Below are positions 1 through 7,053 of a DNA stretch of 64,000 bases, one piece after another (the first letter of the stretch is position 1; the number at the start of each line of letters is the position of its first letter). The notes beneath the pieces are model-generated. The model was not told the DNA's origin. It did no database searches and worked only from the letters and a program-made list of their open reading frames with translations. Origin of the DNA: Schlegelella_A sp965246805 (GTDB lineage Bacteria; Pseudomonadota; Gammaproteobacteria; Burkholderiales; Burkholderiaceae_C); NCBI GenBank assembly GCA_965246805.1, contig CBDFFO010000005.1, positions 1-64,000 of the forward strand, given 5' to 3'. The position numbers and the translations under genes are program-made.

Positions 1-668
1 CCCACGCGGATGTCGTGCAGCGCCTTGTCGAGCAGCATCGTGTTCGAGGCCCGCTCGCTCGCTAGTTCGTCGCCCAGGAATCCGGCCGGGCTCCAGGGCA
101 CATGGCTCCAACCGCATCGCTGCGTGGCGGCGATGAGCGCCGGCGAGGTCTTGCCGGCGGGCGCGCGGAAGATCGCGCTCATCGCCGCGCCCGTCATCGC
201 CTTGAAGCGATCGGCCGTGTGCTGCAGGTCGGCGCAATAGCGTGCCGCGCTCCAGTGCTCGATCTGGCCGGCGTTCGGTCCTGCGCTCGGCCTGACTCGA
301 AAGCCATCCGGCTCGTCGGCCAGCCACACGGCGTGCACGAACGTGTGCGAGCCGAAGACGTGGCCCTCGGCCGCGCGCGCCTTCCACCAGGGCGCCCACT
401 CCTCGTCGAGGCTGGTGCCGTTGGTGCGCGTCTTCTCGTCGGCGAGGAAAAACGTGGCCCGGACCCGCTGGCGCGCGAGCACCTCCGCCACCAGCGGCGC
501 GACGCCCATGTGGCCGGTGTCGAACGTGAGGTACACCGACTTGTCTTCGGCGGCATCTCCGCAGGCGGCGGCCACGCCCGACGCGACCCACGTGAAGCAG
601 CTCATAGCGACGAGCGCGCCGCGCCGGAGCCCGCCGATCCGGTTCAGTCGGCTAACGACGCGGCGCAT
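1..668 (-). CDS. Polysaccharide deacetylase (NodB domain), 3' end outside window
   Basis: Enzyme of the carbohydrate esterase 4 type, predicted to remove acetyl groups from an exported or cell-wall polysaccharide. The 222 visible codons begin with a basic N-terminus and a hydrophobic stretch (about residues 18-35), consistent with a signal peptide. NodB motifs are visible: TFDTG (motif 1), HTFVH (metal-binding H-x3-H) and FRAPAG (motif 3). In motif 1 the first Asp is kept but the second, usual metal-ligand Asp is Thr, as in some TFDxG members. The ATG start at 668 lies inside the end of the upstream YVTN gene (17-base overlap), which suggests translational coupling. The substrate is unknown. 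The C-terminus runs off the left edge. Confidence 0.85.
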   Translation of the reverse strand, partial: MRRVVSRLNRIGGLRRGALVAMSCFTWVASGVAAACGDAAEDKSVYLTFDTGHMGVAPLVAEVLARQRVRATFFLADEKTRTNGTSLDEEWAPWWKARAAEGHVFGSHTFVHAVWLADEPDGFRVRPSAGPNAGQIEHWSAARYCADLQHTADRFKAMTGAAMSAIFRAPAGKTSPALIAATQRCGWSHVPWSPAGFLGDELASERASNTMLLDKALHDIRV

Positions 669-1881
669 GGTCGAGCGTCCACACGCCGTGCGGCGAACGG
701 CCGACGTTCACCTGCCGCACCACCACTTTCTTTTCGGTGTCGATGACGGTGAGCTTGCGGGCCCAGCGCGAAGTCGTGAAGAGCGTCTTGCCATCGGCCG
801 ACACGTCCATGCAGTCAGGCCCGCCGGGGGCGGGGTAGCTTTCCACCGTGGTCAAGGAGGGCATGTCGATCAGGCTGATGGTGTTGGCGACGCGGTTGCT
901 AACGAACACGCGCTTGGAGTCGCCGCGCGCGCGGAACGCGTGCGCGCCGGCGCCGGTCGGGATGCGCTTGATGAGCGTCGGCTTGGGTTTGCTCACGTCG
1001 TAGACCTCGACGAAGGCATCGCCGGTCAGACCGACCAGCAAGGTCCTGTCGTCGGCCGACAGGAACACATCGGCCGGCAACTTGCCCACCGCGATCTTCC
1101 AGCGCGGTGTCTGGGTCGCGAGGTCGATCGCGAGCAGCTCGTCGCTGTCTTGCAGCGATGCATAGACCGTGCGGCTCGTGCTGTCGATCATCAGGTGGCT
1201 CGGCGTGCGCGGCGCGGGCACGCGCGCGGCGAGCGTCAGCGGGTGCAAGGCATCGTTCGGGTCGTACCGGTAGATGTCGACGCGGTCGAGCCGGTTCGAC
1301 GCCGTGACGAACCATTTCATGTCGGGCGAGAAGCGCAGGTGATACGGATCGGAGATGCCGGTCACTACACGCTGGATCACGGCGGTGCGCGGGTCGATGA
1401 AGGTGAGCGAATCGCTGAGCGCGTTGGCGACGATCAGCGACTTCTCGTCAGGCGACAGGTAGAGGTGATGCGGCTCCTTGCCGGTCGCGATGCGGCGCAG
1501 CTCGACGTAGCTCACGGGGTCGATGACGCTGATGGTGGCGTCGAGCGAATTGAGCACAAAGATCGGGTGCGCGGAGGTGAGCGGCGAGGTTGCAGGCGCG
1601 GCGACCGAGCCGCTGCGGAACGCCGATCCGGTTGCGAAGGACGCTGGCGACGAGGCGGCCGGGGCCCCGGCCCGGATCGATCGCGAGGCGGCCACCGCAG
1701 GCGCACGGGCTCGGACCGAGGCCGCGCCCATCGGCGCCGACGCCGGCGCCGCAGCGCGCAACGCTTGCGGCATCGCCGGATTCGAATGCAACACCAGGAA
1801 AAGGCACACAACGACCCACGCCCATACCGACCGCACACCCACATTCAGAACACTCAAGACGCACGCCAGACAGGGAAACAC
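652..1881 (-). CDS. YVTN-family beta-propeller protein
   Basis: A 409-residue protein made of repeated beta-propeller blades with the patterns typical of YVTN/lactonase-like propellers (for example VIDPVSYVELRRI, FIDPRTAVIQ, LIDMPSLTTVE and VIDTEKKVVVRQV, each followed by an SPD/SADGK turn). An N-terminal hydrophobic segment (about residues 19-31) indicates export or membrane anchoring, and an Ala/Pro-rich linker follows to about residue 95. Such propellers are scaffolds or binding proteins, and no catalytic residues can be assigned. It overlaps the downstream deacetylase by 17 bases, so the two are probably made together at the cell envelope. The start at 1881 is the only early ATG placed before the hydrophobic segment. 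Confidence 0.8.
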   Translation of the reverse strand: MFPCLACVLSVLNVGVRSVWAWVVVCLFLVLHSNPAMPQALRAAAPASAPMGAASVRARAPAVAASRSIRAGAPAASSPASFATGSAFRSGSVAAPATSPLTSAHPIFVLNSLDATISVIDPVSYVELRRIATGKEPHHLYLSPDEKSLIVANALSDSLTFIDPRTAVIQRVVTGISDPYHLRFSPDMKWFVTASNRLDRVDIYRYDPNDALHPLTLAARVPAPRTPSHLMIDSTSRTVYASLQDSDELLAIDLATQTPRWKIAVGKLPADVFLSADDRTLLVGLTGDAFVEVYDVSKPKPTLIKRIPTGAGAHAFRARGDSKRVFVSNRVANTISLIDMPSLTTVESYPAPGGPDCMDVSADGKTLFTTSRWARKLTVIDTEKKVVVRQVNVGRSPHGVWTLDHAPRR

Positions 1882-2170
1882 GAGAGTGTACGAGGCGGCA
1901 GCATGCTCGCGGCCCGTTCGAGACGCGCAACACGAGGGTTAATGCAGCTCTTCTCGAGCGTTCGGCAACCAGCCCCTCGCCGGAGCGTCGTCGCGTGTCG
2001 TCAATCGTGCAACGGCCTCGCCAATTCATACCGAAATCGCACATCGACCCGCTCGATCGCCACGCTGCAACGCGCCGCCTTCGGTGATGCTCGACCCCTC
2101 GAGTGCCCGCGCGGCCACGTCGTGCTTGGGCGCGACGGTGCCAGCGCCCCGAACGACGATCTTTTGCGCC
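1882..2170. other. Divergent intergenic region, no gene seen
   Basis: This 289-base stretch separates the minus-strand beta-propeller gene from the plus-strand GGDEF gene, so it should carry promoters for both. No convincing -35/-10 pair, operator repeat or small reading frame with a ribosome site stood out. An in-frame extension of the GGDEF gene back to 2084 exists but would add a non-hydrophobic leader unlike the family. Confidence 0.4.
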
Positions 2171-3400
2171 ATGCCCGACGCCCTATCCGACCTCCACGTC
2201 CCCACCCTGCTGGCCGCCGGCGCCGTGTTGCTGCTGCTCTCGGCCGGCAGCACCACCTTCATCGCGTTGAAGCAGCGCACCCACCGCGGCTATTGGTGGT
2301 GGGCCGGTGCCAATGGCCTGCTGGTGCCGGCGTTGCTGGTCGCGAGTGGCATCGTGAGCGTGCCTTTTGCGAGCGCCGTGGCGAGCGTGCTCGCGTTGCC
2401 GTGGCCCATCCTCGTGCTCGCCGGCATGCGCCGCTTCTATTCGCGCAGCTCGCCGGGCGTACCGCAAGGCGTCGACTGGGCCCTTCTCGGCACTGCCTGC
2501 GTGGCCACCGTGATCGGTGCCTCGCTGCCCTCGATGCCGGCGCTGCAAAGCGGCGTCACGGTGGTCGGCGCGACCGTGCTCGGCGCCTACGCGGCCGTGC
2601 TGATCACGCGGCTCGAGGACTTCAGCGTCAGTGCGGCGTTGAAGAGCCTCGTCGCGGTGTTGTTGCTCGGCGCGATCGGCCTCGGCACCTGGATGGTGTT
2701 GATCGCGACCGGGGCGCTTTCCGGCCTCGACCCCCAGCAGGGCAGCGTGATGCAGCTGCTCGCGACCCTCTTCTCGGCGATGCTGATGACGCACCTCGGG
2801 CTCCAGCTGAACCAGGAACGCACCGTCGACAACCTGCGCAGCTCGCTGCGCCGCCTGCGCCACATCGCCGATGTCGACCCGCTCACGCGCCTGCCGAACA
2901 AGCGTCACTTCGGCGAGCTCGCGGAACGCGCGATCTCGACGCTGCACGCTTCGACCGCGACGGTCGTGCTGTTCGACGTCGACAACCTGAAAAACATCAA
3001 CGACCTGCTCGGACATGCGACGGGCGACGAAGCGCTGCGCCAGGTCGGTCTCGCGATGCGCGAGACCTTGCGGCGTCGTGACGTGGCCGGTCGCTTAGGT
3101 GGCGACGATTTCGCCGCGCTGCTCTTGAAGACGACCGCCGACGACGCCCGCCTCGCGGCCGCACGCGTCATGGCGCGCCTCAATGACCGCCAGGTGGCGC
3201 CGCGCATTGCGCGGGTGACACTCAATTTCGGCATCGCGCAGTTGCAGGTCGGCGAGACGATCGGCGAAGCATTGCGGCGCGCCGAGACCGGCCTGGAGCG
3301 CAAACGCGACGAGAACCGCAAACGCAACTCGAACGCGCCGACGGAGCAGCTGCCGGTGCGTGAATCGGCGGCGCCGATGCCCGCGGTGAGCAGCGTTTGA
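2171..3400 (+). CDS. Membrane GGDEF-domain protein, putative diguanylate cyclase
   Basis: A 409-residue protein predicted to make the second messenger c-di-GMP at the inner membrane. Residues 1 to about 215 form roughly six hydrophobic helices with no recognisable ligand-binding fold. The GGDEF domain starts near residue 235 (DPLTRLPNKRHF) and contains the metal/substrate motif DVDNLKNINDLLGH. The signature reads GGDDF (about residues 310-314) rather than GG[DE]EF. An RxxD inhibitory site (RRRD) sits exactly five residues before it, as in product-inhibited cyclases. The Glu-to-Asp change may lower activity, so cyclase function is inferred. ATG 2171 is preferred over 2084 because it starts directly before the first membrane helix. 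The stop codon overlaps the next gene's start. Confidence 0.85.
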   Translation: MPDALSDLHVPTLLAAGAVLLLLSAGSTTFIALKQRTHRGYWWWAGANGLLVPALLVASGIVSVPFASAVASVLALPWPILVLAGMRRFYSRSSPGVPQGVDWALLGTACVATVIGASLPSMPALQSGVTVVGATVLGAYAAVLITRLEDFSVSAALKSLVAVLLLGAIGLGTWMVLIATGALSGLDPQQGSVMQLLATLFSAMLMTHLGLQLNQERTVDNLRSSLRRLRHIADVDPLTRLPNKRHFGELAERAISTLHASTATVVLFDVDNLKNINDLLGHATGDEALRQVGLAMRETLRRRDVAGRLGGDDFAALLLKTTADDARLAAARVMARLNDRQVAPRIARVTLNFGIAQLQVGETIGEALRRAETGLERKRDENRKRNSNAPTEQLPVRESAAPMPAVSSV

Positions 3401-4167
3401 ACGCGCGGCCACGCACCTTGCTGCTGGCGATCGCGCTGGTCGCGCCGCACGGATGGGCCTTGGCGGCCGAGAACGAGCCGTCGGTCACGCCGTATCGCCC
3501 GAGCGTCTCGACGCCGGCCGCGTTGTCTGCGCCCGGCTGGCTCGAAGTCGAACTTGGTGGCCAGCACGCCACCGGTGCCGGAATTCCTTCACGCAGCAGC
3601 GTGCCCTACACGCTGAAGCTCGCGTTCACGCCCGACTGGGGCGTGCGCATCGGCGGCGAGGCCTGGGTCCGTCAGGACGACGGCAGCGGCTCGCGCATCG
3701 CCGGGTTCGGCGACACCAGCGTCATCGTCAAGCGCCGCTTCGCGATCGACGAGGCATCGGCCTTCGGGCTCGAAGGCGGCGTCGTCGCGCCGACGGGCCG
3801 CAAAGGCATCTCGCAGAGCAAGCCGAGCCAGACGGCGAACGCGATCTACAGCGCCGACATGGGCGCCTATCACACCGACCTCAACATCAACGCGACCCGG
3901 CTGGGCACGATCGATCCCGGCACCGGTCGCGTTCAAGCCGGCTGGGCCGCGGCGCTTTCAAGGCAGCTCACCGAGCGATGGAGCGTGGTCGGCGAGCTCT
4001 CGGGCACGCATCGAACGAACCTCGCCGGCACGACCCAGTTGCTGATGGCGACGAGCTGCAACGTCGGCAAGGCAGCGACGATCGATGCGGGCTTCGCGCG
4101 AAGCACGCGCGACGCGACGTGGTCTTACTTCGCGGGCATCACGTTCCTCGCGGCGAAGCTGTTCTGA
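3397..4167 (+). CDS. Outer-membrane transporter-like protein (Phenol_MetA_deg-like)
   Basis: A 256-residue exported protein. It has a clear signal peptide (LLLAIALVAPHGWALAAE) followed by alternating amphipathic strands and a C-terminal Phe, as expected for a small outer-membrane beta-barrel. The pattern GFGDTSVIVKRR, then a GGVVAPTGRKG segment, resembles the family annotated as putative transporters or MetA-pathway-of-phenol-degradation proteins, whose role is poorly known. The start is TTG at 3397, overlapping the upstream TGA stop (TTGA), so translation is probably coupled to the GGDEF gene. This pairing may mean that c-di-GMP signalling and the barrel act together, but that is inference. 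Confidence 0.7.
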   Translation: MNARPRTLLLAIALVAPHGWALAAENEPSVTPYRPSVSTPAALSAPGWLEVELGGQHATGAGIPSRSSVPYTLKLAFTPDWGVRIGGEAWVRQDDGSGSRIAGFGDTSVIVKRRFAIDEASAFGLEGGVVAPTGRKGISQSKPSQTANAIYSADMGAYHTDLNINATRLGTIDPGTGRVQAGWAAALSRQLTERWSVVGELSGTHRTNLAGTTQLLMATSCNVGKAATIDAGFARSTRDATWSYFAGITFLAAKLF

Positions 4168-4192
4168 ATCGCGACCCGCGAAGTCGCCTCGG

Positions 4193-5170
4193 TCATTCGG
4201 TCGTGACGCCGGCCCGCTTGATGACCGGCGCCCAGCGGACCTTCTCCTCGTTCATGAACCTCGCCAATTCAGCCGGCGACGAGCCGATTGGTTCGATATA
4301 CGACGTCGCCAGGCGCTCTTTCACCGCCGGCTCCTCGAGCACCGAGACGATCTCGCGATGCATGCGCGCGATGATCTCGGGCGGGGTTCGCGCCGGCGCC
4401 ATCACCGCCATCCAGGCCAGCGCCTGAATCTCCGGGAAGCCCGACTCGGCCAGGGTCGGCAGGCCCGGCAGCAACGCGCTGCGCCTGGCCGTCGTCACCG
4501 CGATGGCCTTCAGCTTGCCGGCCTTCGCCTGCGGCATCACCGCGACCGGGGGCACGCAGGCGAATTGCACATCGCCCTGGATCAGCGCGGTGATCGCGGC
4601 GGGTGACGATGCATACGGCAGATGGACCGCGAACGAGCCCGTCTTCAACTTCAGGATCTCGATCGACAGGTGCGAGACCGAGCCGATGCCGATCGAGGAA
4701 TAGTTGTACTTGCCGGGGCTCGCGCGCATCGCGGCGATCCAGCCCTTGACGTCGTCGACCTGCATGTCGTTGGCGACCGCGCAAACGCCGGGCTGGCCGC
4801 CCGCCAAGGTGACCGGCGCGAGGTCCTTGAACGGGTCGTACGGCAGCTTCGGGTTGAAGACGGTGCTGTAGACCAAAGGGCCATTGGTGCTGACGACGAA
4901 CGTATAGCCGTCGGGGGCGGACTTCGAGACGTAGTCGGTACCGGTGTTGCCGCCCGCGCCGGGTCGGTTGTCGACGACGATCGGCTGGCCGAGTCTTGCA
5001 CCCAACTTGTCGCTCAGCAGGCGCGCGAGCACGTCGGGCGAGGAGCCCGGGCCGAACGGCACCACGAGGTGAATCGGCTTGATCGGCCAGGCGCTCTGCG
5101 CGGTGGCCGAACATGTGGCGATGGCGGCGAGCGTCAGCGCGAGCAAGGAACGCAGAGCGGAACGAGACAT
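4193..5170 (-). CDS. Bug/TctC-family tripartite tricarboxylate transporter substrate-binding protein
   Basis: A 325-residue periplasmic binding protein. The signal peptide spans about residues 1-24 (ALRSLLALTLAAIATCSATAQ). The mature part begins WPIKPIHLVVPFGPGSSPDVLARLL, the hallmark of the Bug family that is greatly expanded in Burkholderiales. Other family marks are VVDNRPGAGGNTGTDYV and the PDGYTF segment. Members bind small carboxylates or related metabolites, and the ligand cannot be predicted here. No tctA/tctB membrane genes are adjacent, so this is an orphan binding protein, as is common. ATG 5170 is chosen because the upstream extension to 5431 lacks family features and overlaps the neighbouring gene. 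Confidence 0.92.
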   Translation of the reverse strand: MSRSALRSLLALTLAAIATCSATAQSAWPIKPIHLVVPFGPGSSPDVLARLLSDKLGARLGQPIVVDNRPGAGGNTGTDYVSKSAPDGYTFVVSTNGPLVYSTVFNPKLPYDPFKDLAPVTLAGGQPGVCAVANDMQVDDVKGWIAAMRASPGKYNYSSIGIGSVSHLSIEILKLKTGSFAVHLPYASSPAAITALIQGDVQFACVPPVAVMPQAKAGKLKAIAVTTARRSALLPGLPTLAESGFPEIQALAWMAVMAPARTPPEIIARMHREIVSVLEEPAVKERLATSYIEPIGSSPAELARFMNEEKVRWAPVIKRAGVTTE

Positions 5171-5210
5171 GGTTCGTTGGGTCGTGGGGGTGGACCTGGA
5201 AGGGACGCCA

Positions 5211-6983
5211 TTACGCCAGTGCAGTATCCCGGTCGACACCGACCGGCCGGGCAGCCGAGGCCTCGAGTGCGGCGAGGTGGGCGTGAATCGCCTGCACGAC
5301 CTGCGCGCCCTCGCCGATCGCCGCACCGACGCGCTTGGTCGAGCCCGAGCGCACGTCGCCGACCGCGAACACGCCGGCGATCGACGTCTCGAGCAACGAG
5401 GTGGCGCCGCGTTCGACCTGGCCGGTGACAACGAAGCCGCTGCGATCGACGTCGACCGCGCAGCCCTTCAGCCACGCCGTGACCGGATCGGCGCCGACAA
5501 AGAGGAAGAGGTTGCGCACGGCAACGGTCGACTCGGCGCCTGTAGCGCGGTCGCGCCAGCGCACGTGTTCGAGGCCGCGCGCGTCGCCTTCGAGCCCGAG
5601 CACCTCGCTCGACACCTTCAGATCGATATTGGGCGCGGCGGCGATGCGGTCGATCAGGTACTTCGACATGCTGTCGGCCAGGCGCGCGCCACGCACGAGC
5701 ATCGTCACGCGCCTGGCCTGGCTGCTCAGGTAGACGGCGGCCTGGCCCGCCGAATTGCCGCCGCCGACCAGCATCACGTCTTCACCAGCGCAGAGACGCG
5801 CTTCGATCGGGGAGGCCCAATACCAAACGCCGCGGCCCTCGAATTGATCGAGCTTGTCGATGGCCGGATGCCGGTAACGCGCGCCGCTCGCGACCACCAC
5901 GGTCTTCGCGCGCAGATCGGCGCCGCCTTCGACCCGCAGCGTGAACGGACCGTGGTCCGGGTCGCACTCGAGCGATGTGACGACGCTCGGGATCATCATC
6001 TCGGCGCCGAACTTCTGCGCCTGCACGAACGCGCGCCCAGCAAGGGCCTGCCCCGAAATGCCGGTCGGGAAACCGAAGTAGTTTTCGATGCGCGCACTCG
6101 CGCCGGCCTGACCACCGAAGGCGCGGGCGTCGAGCACGATGACGGCAAGGCCTTCCGAGGCTGCGTACACCGCCGTCGACAGCCCCGCCGGCCCGGCACC
6201 GACGACGGCCACGTCGTACACGTCGTTGCGTTGGCGCGCGCCGACCATGCCGAGCCGACGCGCGAGCGCGTCCTCGCTCGGGTTGCGCAACACCGTGCCG
6301 TCGAGCGTGACGACCAGCGGCAGGTCGGCCTCGGCCGGCGCGTAGCGCGCAAGCAGCGCCTGGGCATCGGCATCGCTGGCCGGATCGAGAACGTGGTGCG
6401 GTTGCCCGTTGCGCGTGAGAAAGCCCTGCAGTCGCACCACATCGCCGGCGTTCGGCGCCCCGATGATGACCGGCCCGCCGACTGCCGCCTGCATCAGCGC
6501 GACTCGCCGGAGGATGAGCGCTCGCATGATGCGCTCGCCGAGTTCCGCTTCGGCGACCATCAGCCGGCGCAGATCGATCGGCGCGATTAGCAAGGCCTCG
6601 ACCTCGCCTTCGGCAGTGCCGTCGACCAGCGCCGCACCGCCCGAGAGCTGGCCGACCTCGGCCAGGAACTGCCCCGGCCCTTGCTCGGCCACCGGCGTGG
6701 CGTGACCGAGACCATCGCGCTGCGTGATGGCCACGTGACCCTTCAGCACGATGAACATGCCCGGGCCGGTCTGGCCGGCCTCGAACAAGAGCTCGCCGTG
6801 GGCGTAACGCCGGGTGCCGCCGAATCGGCGCATCCGCGAGATCTCGTCGGGCGTGAGCGTCGGGAACGTCTGCTCGTGTCGCGGATGGCCTGCCGCCCGC
6901 GGATCGACGCGATCGGCGTCGCGCGGTTCGAGGGAGTCTGCCGGAGTCGCGGGGTTCGGTTCGGACATGGCGCTTTGTTCCAA
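5211..6983 (-). CDS. cNMP-binding domain fused to FAD-dependent thioredoxin-reductase-like oxidoreductase
   Basis: A 590-residue three-part protein. Residues about 45-150 form a cyclic-nucleotide-binding fold (GELLFEAGQTGPGMFIVLKG). Residues about 165-240 look like a glutaredoxin/thioredoxin fold whose active Cys pair is absent (GAPNAGD at that position). Residues about 250-570 are a pyridine-nucleotide-disulfide oxidoreductase fold with FAD motif VVGAGPAGLS, NAD(P) motif LVGGGNSAGQ and C-terminal GVFAVGDVRSG. The CxxC redox pair that thioredoxin reductases carry just before the NAD(P) motif is missing (ASPIEARLC instead). It therefore probably does not reduce thioredoxin, and its electron acceptor is unknown. 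The start could also be ATG 6968. Confidence 0.88.
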   Translation of the reverse strand: MEQSAMSEPNPATPADSLEPRDADRVDPRAAGHPRHEQTFPTLTPDEISRMRRFGGTRRYAHGELLFEAGQTGPGMFIVLKGHVAITQRDGLGHATPVAEQGPGQFLAEVGQLSGGAALVDGTAEGEVEALLIAPIDLRRLMVAEAELGERIMRALILRRVALMQAAVGGPVIIGAPNAGDVVRLQGFLTRNGQPHHVLDPASDADAQALLARYAPAEADLPLVVTLDGTVLRNPSEDALARRLGMVGARQRNDVYDVAVVGAGPAGLSTAVYAASEGLAVIVLDARAFGGQAGASARIENYFGFPTGISGQALAGRAFVQAQKFGAEMMIPSVVTSLECDPDHGPFTLRVEGGADLRAKTVVVASGARYRHPAIDKLDQFEGRGVWYWASPIEARLCAGEDVMLVGGGNSAGQAAVYLSSQARRVTMLVRGARLADSMSKYLIDRIAAAPNIDLKVSSEVLGLEGDARGLEHVRWRDRATGAESTVAVRNLFLFVGADPVTAWLKGCAVDVDRSGFVVTGQVERGATSLLETSIAGVFAVGDVRSGSTKRVGAAIGEGAQVVQAIHAHLAALEASAARPVGVDRDTALA

Positions 6984-7053
6984 GACCCGTCATTGTGGAC
7001 GGCGCCGTGCGATCTTGAACCAGACTCGGGCACCGCGCTTGCCGAATCGCGCG

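Noticed and set aside
343..3081. A 912-codon open frame on the plus strand
   Set aside because: It runs antisense to the beta-propeller gene and out of frame with the GGDEF gene, and its translation is Arg/Ala-rich without any motif. It is a typical high-GC shadow.
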